Of a stretch of DNA of 64,000 nt, positions 27,695 through 36,549 are shown in pieces. The stretch is from Planctomycetota bacterium (GTDB lineage Bacteria; Planctomycetota; UBA1135; GCA-002686595). The translations under genes and the position numbers were made by a program. The stretch is from positions 157,733-221,732 of the forward strand of contig JAPLOF010000048.1 in the NCBI GenBank assembly GCA_026692665.1. The letters are read 5' to 3'. The notes under the pieces are model-generated. The model saw only the letters and a list, made by a program, of their open reading frames with translations. It did not search any database and was not told the DNA's origin. How positions within the stretch are numbered: the stretch's first letter is position 1; every line of letters starts with the position of its first letter.

Positions 27695-29221
27695 TCAGAG
27701 AGCCTGCAGGTGTCCCTGGAAGCCCTGCAGCGCCGTGCGCTGCTGGTAGAACGCGAGCCCGCGCTCCGCGCCCAGCTCTTCGCCGCCGCCCGCGCGACCC
27801 GGGCCGCCGTGCACCATCTGCGGCAGCACCATGCCCGGCGGGAGCGCCTGGTCGGCCAGCTTGTCGCTCGCGAGCCACACGCGGCCGTGCCAGGGCGCCG
27901 CCTCGAGCGCGAAGGTCTGGTTCCAGGCCGCGTCGTTCGAGTACGCGCTGCACACGAGACCGCCGCCGCCGAGGTTGACGATGCTCGCCGCTTCGCGCGC
28001 GTCGCCCGAGTACGGCAGCAGCACCGCGACGGGCCCGAAGACCTCCTCGGCGTGGAAGACCGGATTGCGGCCGTCGTTCGCGACGATCAGGGTCGGCGCG
28101 ACGAACCAGCCCTTGGCGTGGACCGGCTTCGAGCCGCCGCACGCGATCGTGCCGGCCTTCGCCAGACGTTCGATGCCGGCGCGGACCTCGTCGAGCTGCG
28201 ACTTGGAGGCCAGCGGCCCCATCCGCGTCGCCTTGTCGGCGGGATCGCCGACGACGATGCGCGCCAGCGCGGCCACGAGCTCGTCACGGACCATCGCGAC
28301 CTTGTCGCTCGGCACGAGGATCCGCCGCACGGCCGTGCACTTCTGGCCGGTCTTCTGCGTCATGTCGAGCGCGACGTTGTTCAGGAACAGGCCGAACGTC
28401 TCCGAGCTCGGATCGACATCGGGCGCGAGCACGGCGGCGTTGAGCGAGTCGGCCTCGATGTTCACGCGCACGTTGTGGCGCACGACGTTCGGATGCCCGC
28501 GCAGCTTGGCACCGGTCGCGGAGCTGCCCGTGAAAGCCAGCACGTCCTGCGGTCCGAGGTGGTCGAGCGCGTCGCCCAGCGAGCCGATCACGACCTGGTA
28601 AGCGCCCTCGGGCAGGCCGGCCTTGTCGACGACGAGCTGCGCGATGCGCCACGCGAGCAATGCGGTCGGCGTGCCGGGTTTCTCCAGGACAGGCATGCCG
28701 GCAAGGAGCGCGCACGCGGCCTTCTCCATCATCCCCCAGGCCGGGAAGTTGAACGCGTTGACGTGGACGGCGACGCCCTGGCGCGGGACCAGCACGTGCT
28801 GGCCGAAGAAGCGCGGCGTGCGCCCGAGCTGAACGCCCGCGCCGTCGAGCAAGTAGGGCTTCGTGCCGAGCTTCTCGGCCAGGCCGGCGTAGAAGGTGAG
28901 CGTGCCGATCGCGCCGTCGATGTCGAACTTCGCATCGCCGCGCGTGGTGCCGCCGCTCTGGATCGAGACCTCGATCAGCTCGTCGCGCTGGGCGTGGATC
29001 GCGCCGGCGATCCCCGCCAGGAGCTTGCCGCGCTCCGCGAACGTGAGCTGGCGCAGAGCCGGCCCGCCGCGCTCGCGCGCGAACGCGAGCACCGCGCGGA
29101 AGTCGATCCCGCCCGATCCGGCCTGCGCCAGCGGCGCCTCGGAGGTCGGGTCGACGAGGGTGCTGAGGTCGCCGGCGGCGGCGTGCCAACGGCCGAGGAC
29201 GAAGCTGGAGAGGCGTTCCAT
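27695..29221 (-). CDS. PaaZ-type aldehyde dehydrogenase
   Basis: The 508-aa enzyme belongs to the aldehyde dehydrogenase superfamily and looks like the N-terminal half of PaaZ or like BoxD. Landmarks are [10 protein letters not shown], the cofactor region [44 protein letters not shown], the general-base region [12 protein letters not shown] and the catalytic Cys in [11 protein letters not shown]. The end ([16 protein letters not shown] and RTALQGF) is typical of this subfamily. PaaZ oxidises a CoA-linked semialdehyde from aromatic ring cleavage. The fused MaoC hydratase domain of PaaZ is absent, and no other paa or box genes are in the window, so the substrate is open. The minus-strand promoter has TAGAGT (29278-29273). 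Confidence 0.88.
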   Translation of the reverse strand: MERLSSFVLGRWHAAAGDLSTLVDPTSEAPLAQAGSGGIDFRAVLAFARERGGPALRQLTFAERGKLLAGIAGAIHAQRDELIEVSIQSGGTTRGDAKFDIDGAIGTLTFYAGLAEKLGTKPYLLDGAGVQLGRTPRFFGQHVLVPRQGVAVHVNAFNFPAWGMMEKAACALLAGMPVLEKPGTPTALLAWRIAQLVVDKAGLPEGAYQVVIGSLGDALDHLGPQDVLAFTGSSATGAKLRGHPNVVRHNVRVNIEADSLNAAVLAPDVDPSSETFGLFLNNVALDMTQKTGQKCTAVRRILVPSDKVAMVRDELVAALARIVVGDPADKATRMGPLASKSQLDEVRAGIERLAKAGTIACGGSKPVHAKGWFVAPTLIVANDGRNPVFHAEEVFGPVAVLLPYSGDAREAASIVNLGGGGLVCSAYSNDAAWNQTFALEAAPWHGRVWLASDKLADQALPPGMVLPQMVHGGPGRAGGGEELGAERGLAFYQQRTALQGFQGHLQAL

Positions 29222-29377
29222 GGGGCTTGGGGCTCGCGCCGGCGCGCTCGACGCCGGGTTTCGAGGGCGAATACTCTACGGATTCGGGAGCCCGGGGCCG
29301 AGGACTCGGCCGCTCCGCCTCAGAATGGTCCGGGCCGTGGCGCGTAGCAGGCGCCTCCCCGCGCCCAGGAGTCCCCC

Positions 29378-30007
29378 ATGATCGCCCTTTCCCGGATGCC
29401 CATGTTCGGCTTCGCCGTCCTCGCCTTCCTGCTCCTGTGCGCGATCCTCGCGTTCGCCGTCTGGTTCGCGACGCGCGGATTCGCCGACCCCGGCCGCTCG
29501 CGGGTCAACGGCCCGGCGGGCTGCGCGATCGGCTGCGCGCTGCTCGTCGTCGCCGGCCTCGGTGCCCTCGCGACGCTGGCCGTCGTGGCCGTGAACCTGC
29601 CGACGGAGTGGGCACGCCATGGACCCGTCAGCCGCGTCGAGTTGCGCTACGGCGACGACAAGAAGGCCGACGAGGCGGGGAAGGATCCGTCGGCCCCCGA
29701 CACCGCGCCGCGGTCTCCCGGCCTTGGCCAGCCTGCGCGCGTCCACGCCGAGATCGAGCTGCGGCCCGGCTACGACGCGGCGCCGATCCTGCGCGCCCTG
29801 CGACGCGAGGTGTCGACCGGCCTCGACATCACCGTTCGGACCGTCGAGCGCGACGGCACGCCGCGCACCGTGATCGAGGTCGTGGCGCCCCTGGACAAGG
29901 CGGCCGAGCGCGAATTGCGCGAGACGCTGCGCGGCCTGAAGGAGGAATTGCCGGACCTCGACGTGCCGACGGGCATCGTGCTCGAGATCCGCGGCCCGAA
30001 CGACTGA
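29378..30007 (+). CDS. Two-TM membrane protein of unknown function
   Basis: The 209-aa product starts at an ATG with aggag 5 nt upstream. Two membrane helices (residues about 9-33 and 48-73) are followed by a linker and a C-terminal soluble domain of about 110 aa with an alternating strand/helix pattern (ARVHAEIELRPGYDAAPILRALRREV, TVRTVERDGTPRTVIEVVAPLD, LPDLDVPTGIVLEIRG). I do not recognise the family. It stands alone between the divergent aldehyde dehydrogenase and the sulfatase-fold lipoprotein. Confidence 0.55.
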   Translation: MIALSRMPMFGFAVLAFLLLCAILAFAVWFATRGFADPGRSRVNGPAGCAIGCALLVVAGLGALATLAVVAVNLPTEWARHGPVSRVELRYGDDKKADEAGKDPSAPDTAPRSPGLGQPARVHAEIELRPGYDAAPILRALRREVSTGLDITVRTVERDGTPRTVIEVVAPLDKAAERELRETLRGLKEELPDLDVPTGIVLEIRGPND

Positions 30008-30115
30008 GGGCGCGGCCGCTCCGCGGGAGCCGGGAACCGCTCCGATCTAGGTAACCGGTCGATCTTGCGACAAGATTGGGTCGGGCGCAGAGCCCCGCAC
30101 CGAGCCGCCGTGGAC

Positions 30116-32050
30116 ATGCCTCGCGATCCCGCTCCCGCCACAGACCACCCGGCCCGCTCGGGTCCGGCGCGAGCGGGCTTTGGGCCTCGGGCACGGACTG
30201 CGCGCGCGGCGCTCGTCCTCGTGGCGGCGATCGCACCGGCTTGCGCGCCCGAGCGGAAGCCGGCTCCCGCCTCCGAGCGCGTCACCGTGCGGCTCGACCT
30301 CGAGCGCGTCCGCGCGGGGCTCGCGGATCCGAACCGGCCGCGCTGGGATTTCGACGGCACGTGGGTCCTCCAGGAAACCCGCGACGCGGTCCGCGCCGCC
30401 TGGGGCGAGCCGGTCGCGTTCCCCGTGCTGGAGAAGGGCACGCTCGAGGTCGCCTGCGCCTTCGCCGTCGCGGGCGCGGCGCCGGCGAACGCGCGCGAGC
30501 GGATCGCGTTCGAGGTCCGCCTCGTGGCGTCCGGGCGCGACGAGGTCGTCTCCAGCTCGGAGTGCACGCTCGCGGAAGCGGCGGAGGCCTGGCACGAGTT
30601 GCACGGACGAGTCCGCGTCGATGCCCGTGGAGCCACCGAGCTCTCGGTGGTCGCGCGCTGGCTCGGGTCCGAGCCGCCGCCCGAGGGGGCGCGTCCGGTT
30701 CATGCCGTTCCGCACGCGAGAGCCGTCCAGCCCGAGCGGCGCAACGTGCTCGTGATCTCCGTGGACACGCTGCGCGCCGATCACCTCGGATTCCACGGCT
30801 ATGCGCGCCCGACCTCGCCGCGCCTCGACGCGTTCGTGGCGCGCGGCGCCGTGTTCGAGCAGGCGATCTCGACGTCCCCCTGGACGCTGCCTTCGTACGG
30901 CACGCTGTTCACGGGCCTCGAGCCCGCGCGGCACCGCGCGGGGCTCTCCGCGCGACGCGAAGCGGCCTTCGGTCAGGACCGCGACGCGGCGAGCGGCGAC
31001 TACCAGGCCCTCGTGGCGGAAGCGCCGACGCTGGCCGGCACGTTCGCGGCCGCGGGCTGGAGCACCGGCGCGTTCGTGTCGAATCCGTTCCTCGACCCGG
31101 CGAGTGGCATCGACCGCGGGTTCGAGTCGTTCGCGCAGTACCTCAACCGGGCGCAGGCCGGCGTGGACCTGGCCTCGCGCTGGATCGAGGCACGCGGCGG
31201 CGCGCCGTGGTTCCTGTTCCTGCACCTGATGGATCCGCACACGCCGTATACGCCGCCGGCGCCGTACGACACGCGCTTCCGATCGGGCTCGTTCCGCGCG
31301 GCGCCGGGGTATCCACCGAGCCTGGACCAGCTGCGCGCGGCGGAGCCGAGCCGCGAGATGAAGGACCTGCTCGTCGATTCCTACGACGGCGAGATCGCCT
31401 ACACGGACGCGCAGATCGGCCGGTTCCTGGACTTCCTGCGCGATCGCGGCGAGCTCGACCGGACGATCGTCGTCCTCCACGCGGACCACGGCGAGGAGTT
31501 CTGGGAGCACGGCTCCTTCGAGCACGGCCACTCGCTGAACGAGGAGTCGCTGCACGTGCCGCTCGCGTTCGTGGCCCCGGGCCTCGTCGCGGGCGGGCTC
31601 CGCATCCGGGAGCGAACGAGCACCGTGAACGTCTTCGCGACCGTTCTCGAGCTCGCTGGCCTGGCGGTGCCCGCGGCGAACGACGGCGCGAGCCTCGCCG
31701 GATCGCTGCGCGCGGATCGCGCTCCGGGGGCGCGCGCCGAGCCTCGACCCTGCATCTCCGAGGCCACCCTCTACGGGCCGCGCGAACGGAAGGCCTGGTC
31801 GACGGCGACCGAGAAGTTCATCACCGATGGTGCGGCCGGCAACCAGCTGTTCGATCTGGCCACGGACCCGCTCGAGCGCGTGGACCTTTCCGCGGATCGC
31901 GCCGATCGCGGCGCCGAGCTGCGCACCCTGCTGCGCCGCAGGACCCGCGCCCTGCTGGAGCAGCGCGGGGCCGGAGAGGAAGCCGAGTTCGACCGCGATC
32001 GCCGCGCCGACCTGGAGCGCCTCGGGTATCCGGGCGCGGACCCGAAGTGA
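30116..32050 (+). CDS. Sulfatase-fold lipoprotein lacking the formylglycine motif
   Basis: Start at ATG 30116 gives 644 aa; an in-frame TTG at 30065 is less likely. A signal sequence ends in a lipobox (IAPAC, about residues 38-42). Residues about 40-190 form a beta-rich region of unknown type. The sulfatase domain follows: VLVISVDTLRADHLGFHGY (metal Asp), then PWTLPSYGTLFTGLEPARH, and later HLMDPHTPY and HADHGEEFWEHG with metal ligands. At the formylglycine position (C/S-x-P-x-R) it reads T-L-P-S-Y, so Cys/Ser and Arg are both replaced, as in the PWTLPS subgroup. Sulfatase activity by FGly is therefore unlikely; another phosphate or sulfate ester hydrolase activity with Thr as nucleophile is possible. 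Confidence 0.85.
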   Translation: MPRDPAPATDHPARSGPARAGFGPRARTARAALVLVAAIAPACAPERKPAPASERVTVRLDLERVRAGLADPNRPRWDFDGTWVLQETRDAVRAAWGEPVAFPVLEKGTLEVACAFAVAGAAPANARERIAFEVRLVASGRDEVVSSSECTLAEAAEAWHELHGRVRVDARGATELSVVARWLGSEPPPEGARPVHAVPHARAVQPERRNVLVISVDTLRADHLGFHGYARPTSPRLDAFVARGAVFEQAISTSPWTLPSYGTLFTGLEPARHRAGLSARREAAFGQDRDAASGDYQALVAEAPTLAGTFAAAGWSTGAFVSNPFLDPASGIDRGFESFAQYLNRAQAGVDLASRWIEARGGAPWFLFLHLMDPHTPYTPPAPYDTRFRSGSFRAAPGYPPSLDQLRAAEPSREMKDLLVDSYDGEIAYTDAQIGRFLDFLRDRGELDRTIVVLHADHGEEFWEHGSFEHGHSLNEESLHVPLAFVAPGLVAGGLRIRERTSTVNVFATVLELAGLAVPAANDGASLAGSLRADRAPGARAEPRPCISEATLYGPRERKAWSTATEKFITDGAAGNQLFDLATDPLERVDLSADRADRGAELRTLLRRRTRALLEQRGAGEEAEFDRDRRADLERLGYPGADPK

Positions 32051-32092
32051 AACACGCGGCGCGAGGGCGGTGCGTCGGGCGCGCCCGCTCCG

Positions 32093-32098
32093 TAGGAT
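32093..32098 (+). promoter_or_regulatory. Putative -10 element of SDR-murQ operon (leaderless)
   Basis: TAGGAT is followed by 7 nt (ccgccgc) and the ATG of the SDR gene, the spacing expected for a leaderless transcript. The preceding gene ends only 43 bp upstream of the hexamer, so read-through is also possible. Confidence 0.35.
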
Positions 32099-32105
32099 CC
32101 GCCGC

Positions 32106-33002
32106 ATGACGTGGCGCCCGCCGGGTCCGGTCCAGGACCGGGTCGCCGTCGTCACCGGCGGCGTCACCGGACTGGGCCTGGAGATCAGCCGCGGGCTCGC
32201 GGAGCTCGGTGCGCGCGTCGTGATCGCGTCGCGCAGCAGCGAACACCACGCAACACTCCTCGCCGAAGCCGCGCAACGCGGCTGGCGCGTCGAAGCCGAG
32301 GTGCTCGACGTGCGCGAACCGCAGCTCGTGCGGCAGTGCGCGGAACGCATCGCCGCGCGCCACGGCCGGGTCGACATCCTGGTGAACAACGCGGCCGGGA
32401 ACTTCGTATGTCCCGCGGAGCGACTCTCGGCGAATGCCTGGCGCGCCGTGCTCGGGATCGTGCTCGACGGCACGTTCTACTGCTCGCAGAGCTTCGGCAA
32501 GGCCATGATCGCGCGCGGATCGGGCCAGATCCTGAACGTCGTCGCGACGTACGCGTGGACCGGAATGCCCGGCGTCGTGCACTCGGCCAGCGCCAAGGCC
32601 GGCGTCCTGGCGATGACGCGCACCCTGGCGGTCGAATGGGCGCGACACGGCATCCGCGTGAACGCGATCGCGCCCGGGCCGTTCCACTCGGCGGGCGCGC
32701 AGCAGAACCTGTGGCCCGACCCCGAGGCCGAGCGCGCGATCCGCGAGCGCATCCCGCTCGGGCGTTTCGCGACGACGGAAGAGGTCGCGGGGCAGTGTCT
32801 GCACCTGTTGTCGCCCGCTTCGAGCTACCTGAACGGCGAGTGCCTCGTGATCGACGGCGGCGCGAGCCTGGGCCAAGGGATGTGGCAGCCGGGCGAGCGG
32901 TTCACGAAACAGCGCGCGCGCGGCACGCGCGGCGCCGAGGCGCCGCGCCAACAGGATCTTCCGGGCGGTTCGGTCGCCGACGGCAGGATGGAATTGCCGT
33001 GA
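32106..33002 (+). CDS. SDR oxidoreductase of the 2,4-dienoyl-CoA reductase type
   Basis: The 298-aa short-chain dehydrogenase has the Rossmann motif GGVTGLGLE, NNAAGNFVCPAERLS and NAIAPGPF. The active site matches eukaryotic DECR1/PECR rather than a classical SDR. The usual YxxxK is SASAK (Ser at the Tyr position, Lys kept), and a Tyr lies 11 residues before that Ser (TYAWTGMPGVVHS), as in DECR1. The likely reaction is NADPH-dependent reduction of a 2,4-dienoyl-CoA during oxidation of unsaturated fatty acids. After about residue 260 there is a charged tail (TKQRARGTRGAEAPRQQ) not needed for the fold. It overlaps murQ by 4 bp (GTGA), an unexpected pairing. Confidence 0.86.
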   Translation: MTWRPPGPVQDRVAVVTGGVTGLGLEISRGLAELGARVVIASRSSEHHATLLAEAAQRGWRVEAEVLDVREPQLVRQCAERIAARHGRVDILVNNAAGNFVCPAERLSANAWRAVLGIVLDGTFYCSQSFGKAMIARGSGQILNVVATYAWTGMPGVVHSASAKAGVLAMTRTLAVEWARHGIRVNAIAPGPFHSAGAQQNLWPDPEAERAIRERIPLGRFATTEEVAGQCLHLLSPASSYLNGECLVIDGGASLGQGMWQPGERFTKQRARGTRGAEAPRQQDLPGGSVADGRMELP

Positions 33003-33913
33003 GCAGCCCCACTCCCGAACGCCGCGACCACTTCGAGACCGAGCGCCCCAATCCGGCCAGCGCGCGCCTCGACGAGCTCTCGATCGCCGAAGCGTTCGAC
33101 GTGATGCAGCGCGAGGACGCGTCGATCCCGCTCGCGATCGCCGCCGCGCGCGAGGACATCGTGCGCGCGATCGAGCTCGTGGCCGACCGGCTCGCGCGCG
33201 GCGGACGGCTCGTGTACGTCGGCGCGGGGACCAGCGGGCGCCTCGGCGTGCTCGACGCGTCGGAGTGCCCGCCCACGTTCCACAGCGATCCCTCGCAAGT
33301 GCTGGGCGTCATCGCCGGTGGCGAGCGCGCGCTGACGAACGCGGTCGAGGGGGCGGAGGACTCGGCGGTCGGCGGCGCAGCGGACGTCGACGCGCGCGCG
33401 GTCGGCCAGCGCGACGTCGTGTTCGGCATCACGGCCGGCGGCACGACGCCCTACGTGCACGGTGCGCTGGCGCGCGCGAAGGAACGCGGAGCCGTGACGG
33501 TGTTCCTGGCCTGCGTGCCGCGCGAGCAGGCCGGTGACGAGGCCGACGTGTCGATCCGCGTCGTGACCGGGCCCGAGGTCGTGTCGGGCAGCACGCGCTT
33601 GAAGGCCGGGACGGCGACGAAGCTCGTGCTCAACATGGTGACGACGCTCGCGATGACGCGCCTCGGCAAGGTGCACGGCAACCTGATGGTCGACGTGGAC
33701 ACCAAGGCCAACGCGAAGCTGTGGCAGCGCGGCATCGCGCTCGTGGCGCGCATCGTCGGCTGCGAGCGCGAGCTCGCGGAGGAGCTTTTGACGCGGGCCG
33801 ACGGCCGCGTGAAGGTGGCCGCCGTCATGGGAGTCGCACGCGTGGAAGCGGCCGAAGCGCGCGCACGGATCGAGCGCGCTGGCGGGTTCCTGCGGCGCGC
33901 GCTCGAGCGCTGA
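32999..33913 (+). CDS. murQ: N-acetylmuramic acid 6-phosphate etherase
   Basis: MurQ cleaves the D-lactyl ether of MurNAc-6-phosphate to give GlcNAc-6-phosphate during peptidoglycan recycling, in the cytoplasm. The GTG start at 32999 overlaps the SDR stop. Visible landmarks are the N-terminal NPASARLDELSIAEAFDVMQREDASIP, the sugar-isomerase (SIS) motif VYVGAGTSGRLGVLDASECPPTF (residues about 72-94, split here for length), VFGITAGGTTPYV, and the KVHGNLMVDV region with downstream NAKLWQRG. The length of 304 aa is normal. A peptidoglycan amidase gene lies 1.5 kb downstream on the other strand, so two recycling steps are neighbours. Confidence 0.95.
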   Translation: MSSPTPERRDHFETERPNPASARLDELSIAEAFDVMQREDASIPLAIAAAREDIVRAIELVADRLARGGRLVYVGAGTSGRLGVLDASECPPTFHSDPSQVLGVIAGGERALTNAVEGAEDSAVGGAADVDARAVGQRDVVFGITAGGTTPYVHGALARAKERGAVTVFLACVPREQAGDEADVSIRVVTGPEVVSGSTRLKAGTATKLVLNMVTTLAMTRLGKVHGNLMVDVDTKANAKLWQRGIALVARIVGCERELAEELLTRADGRVKVAAVMGVARVEAAEARARIERAGGFLRRALER

Positions 33914-33948
33914 GCAGTCGGCTTCCGCACCAGCGAGTGTCTTCGTCC

Positions 33949-35253
33949 TCAGCGCAGCGCGGTGCCGCGGTCGTGCACGAACGCGTCCTCGAAGCCGTTC
34001 TGGTCGAGCGGGACGAGGTTCGTCGCGAAGCTGACGAACACGATCCGCCGGCCGTCGGCGGACATCGCGGGGAATGCGCTGTCGTCGTTCCCCGCGACGC
34101 CCGCGCTCGACATGCTGATGATCGCCGTCGTCGCCACGCGGCGGTCGCGCAGGTAGACCTGCGCGCGTCCGGGCAGACCCGCGGTCCCGAACGTCGTCGA
34201 CCAGCTCGCGAACGCGACGTAGCGACCGTCGGCCGAGATCGAGGCGGTCGGGCTGTCCCCGTCGCCCTCGATTCCTCCGGCACCGAGGCTGACGCGTTCG
34301 GTCGTCGCGGCGACCACGTCGCGGAGGAACACGTCCTCGGCTGCGTTGGCGTCGCCAGGGACGAGCTGCGCGGAACTGGTGACGAACGCGACGAAGCGAC
34401 CGTCGGCGGACATCGACGCGAGCGCCGAATTGAAGTCCGCCTGCGCGCCGTCCGTCGCGACGCTGACGCGGACGGTCTTCCCGAGCCAACGGTCGCGGAG
34501 GAATACGTCCTCGTCGCCATTCGTGTCGCCGGCGACGAGGTCGGGCGCGGCGCTCGTGAAAGCGACGAAGCGGCCGTCGGCGGAGAGCGCGGACCTTGGA
34601 CCGGACGGCCCGTGACCCTCGATCCCGCCGGTGCCGACGCTGACGCGCTCGATCGCGCCGGTCGCGAGGTCCTTCAGGTAGACGTCGAGCTCGCCGTTCG
34701 TGTCGCCCGCGACGAGGTTCGATGCGAGGCTCTGGAACGACACGTGACGCCCGTCGGCCGAGATAGCCGGCGCCTCGCAGTGCTCGCGCACTTCGAGCCC
34801 GGCCGCGTCGAGGCTGACGCGCTCCGTCCGCCCGAGCCGACGGTCGCGCCGGTAGACGTCGTTGCGGCGGTTCCGATCGCCGGCGACGAGGTCGGTCGCG
34901 AAGCTCGTGAACGCCACGTAGCGTCCGTCCGACGACAGCGCGGGCTGATAGCTGCCGCGATCGCCGGAAGCGCCGCCGAGCGCGACGCTGACGAGCTCGG
35001 TTGTGCCAGTCGCGAGGTCGCGCAACCACACATCGGCTTCGGAGCTCGTGTCCGCCGGATCGAGGTTCGTCGCGCGGCTCACGAACGCGACGAAGCGGCC
35101 GTCCGCGGAGATCGCGGGCGACGACGAGTACGAGTCGGCCGGCGCGCCGCCCGTCGCGACGCTGACGCGCTCGGTCGTCTGCGCGAGCGCCGCGCCGCCG
35201 AGCAGCGCCGGGACGAGAACGGCCGGATGGCAACGGACGTGAAGCGTGCGCAT
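33949..35253 (-). CDS. Secreted PD40/TolB-like beta-propeller protein
   Basis: The 434-aa protein has a signal peptide (through GGAALAQ) and eight or so copies of a PD40/WD40-like blade. The core reads SADGRFVAFVSxATNLVxGDxNxxxDVFLRD, each followed by a strand with TTERVSVxxGG; examples begin near residues 45, 100, 160, 210, 265, 320 and 375. The blades contain ASP/ASN-rich loops and a recurrent DLATG or DRxxG turn. It is probably a periplasmic or extracellular scaffold. No enzyme domain is attached, and no TolB partner genes (tolQRA, pal) are nearby. Confidence 0.75.
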   Translation of the reverse strand: MRTLHVRCHPAVLVPALLGGAALAQTTERVSVATGGAPADSYSSSPAISADGRFVAFVSRATNLDPADTSSEADVWLRDLATGTTELVSVALGGASGDRGSYQPALSSDGRYVAFTSFATDLVAGDRNRRNDVYRRDRRLGRTERVSLDAAGLEVREHCEAPAISADGRHVSFQSLASNLVAGDTNGELDVYLKDLATGAIERVSVGTGGIEGHGPSGPRSALSADGRFVAFTSAAPDLVAGDTNGDEDVFLRDRWLGKTVRVSVATDGAQADFNSALASMSADGRFVAFVTSSAQLVPGDANAAEDVFLRDVVAATTERVSLGAGGIEGDGDSPTASISADGRYVAFASWSTTFGTAGLPGRAQVYLRDRRVATTAIISMSSAGVAGNDDSAFPAMSADGRRIVFVSFATNLVPLDQNGFEDAFVHDRGTALR

Positions 35254-35401
35254 GGCGATGGATCCGGAGCCCGAGTCGGAGAGGACGAGCGGGCGCGCCC
35301 TCGTGCGTCGCCTGCCACAGACACGACGCGCGGATCGTCGCGCGGTCGCACCTCTCGCCGGAATTCTTCGGGCTGCCCCGTCGGCGCAGCCGCCCGGGTC
35401 G

Positions 35402-36487
35402 CTAGGGAGTGACCGGTGCGAGCGCCAGCCTCTCGCGCACCGCCGCGAGGAACGGCTCCCAGTCGAACGCCGGCCCCGGGTCCGTCTTGTTCTTCTGCAC
35501 GTGATAGTGGCCGAGGATCCCGCGGAACTCGCGCCATTCCGCGTCGCCGAGCGCGTGGTCGAGCACGCGCCCGTCGGCTCCGCGCGGTGCGTCGGGTTCG
35601 ATCCGCGGGAACGCGCGACACAGGGCCGCCGTCAACTTCACGAGGCTCGCGTACTGCTCGGGCGTGAAGTCGTACTGCTGCAGGGTCTCGCCCTGGATCT
35701 CCCCCACCACGCGCTCGCGCCGGGCCGGCCGCGCGACGAACCCCTCGGTGCGCAAGCCGCCATCGCCGAGCCGCTCGGGGATCCGGACGTACGGTCCGCC
35801 CTCGTCGTGCGCATACCACGTGTCGAGTGCCTTCGCGACCCCGAGCGGGTACGCGCCCATGTTCGCGATCTCGATGCCGATCGAGCGCGGGTTCGACTTC
35901 GTCGCGTGCCAGGCGGTCTCGCGCGCGTCGAGCGTCTGATAGATCGTGCCGTCGAGATCGAGCAGGAACTGCACGGAGAGTCCGCGGTCGTCGTGCAGGA
36001 CGCGGAAGCAGGTCTGCGAGACGCCGCACACGTCGAAGTGCAGCACGAACTGGTCGACGACGGCGCGCAGGGCCTCGAGATCCGGGCTGGCGGGCGCGAC
36101 GAGCACGTCCTCGCGCTCGAGGATCGAGCGCTGCTTCTGGAGGTCCGTACGCGTGTCCGTCACGCCCGAGGCCGGTGCCGGGAGGTAGTCCGGGTTGTCG
36201 CGCATCACCTTCCGCACGCGTCCGGGCTGGTAGCGCAGACCCTGCGGGACCTTCGGATCGTCCGCAGCGGCGAAGCGCGGCGCCGTCGAGTACGCGTCGT
36301 AGCGCGGCGGCTCGTTCCACAGGACGACGGGCACGCCCACGCGGAACTTGCGCCCGGCGACGACGATCGAGTCGTTCTCGGCGGGCATCCAGGTCGACTG
36401 CTCGGGCGGCACGTGGTGCTCTGGGCCCGCGACGCGACAGGCCGGGACGACAGTCAGGAGGATCAGGAGGAGCGACGAGCGGGACAT
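35402..36487 (-). CDS. N-acetylmuramoyl-L-alanine amidase lipoprotein (Amidase_2)
   Basis: The 361-aa product has a lipoprotein signal (VVPAC, Cys at residue 17). After about 120 residues of linker an Amidase_2/PGRP-like domain runs from about 135 to 350, with Zn ligands visible as VLHFDVCG, WHATKSNPRSIGIEIANMG and ILGHYHVQKNKTDPGPAFDW. The enzyme cuts the bond between MurNAc and L-Ala in muropeptides; the lipid anchor puts it in the periplasm, like AmiD. murQ lies 1.5 kb away and divides the same recycling route. A TAGCTT hexamer stands 9 nt before the ATG. Confidence 0.88.
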   Translation of the reverse strand: MSRSSLLLILLTVVPACRVAGPEHHVPPEQSTWMPAENDSIVVAGRKFRVGVPVVLWNEPPRYDAYSTAPRFAAADDPKVPQGLRYQPGRVRKVMRDNPDYLPAPASGVTDTRTDLQKQRSILEREDVLVAPASPDLEALRAVVDQFVLHFDVCGVSQTCFRVLHDDRGLSVQFLLDLDGTIYQTLDARETAWHATKSNPRSIGIEIANMGAYPLGVAKALDTWYAHDEGGPYVRIPERLGDGGLRTEGFVARPARRERVVGEIQGETLQQYDFTPEQYASLVKLTAALCRAFPRIEPDAPRGADGRVLDHALGDAEWREFRGILGHYHVQKNKTDPGPAFDWEPFLAAVRERLALAPVTP

Positions 36488-36496
36488 GACGCCGCG

Positions 36497-36502
36497 AAGC
36501 TA
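36497..36502 (-). promoter_or_regulatory. Putative -10 element of amidase gene (leaderless)
   Basis: TAGCTT on the minus strand is followed by 9 nt and the ATG of the amidase. It is one of several starts in this window with a hexamer at this distance. Confidence 0.3.
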
Positions 36503-36549
36503 CGCCGGAGCGGAGCGCGCTGCCAGGGCCCACCCGCGGCGGCACCTGT

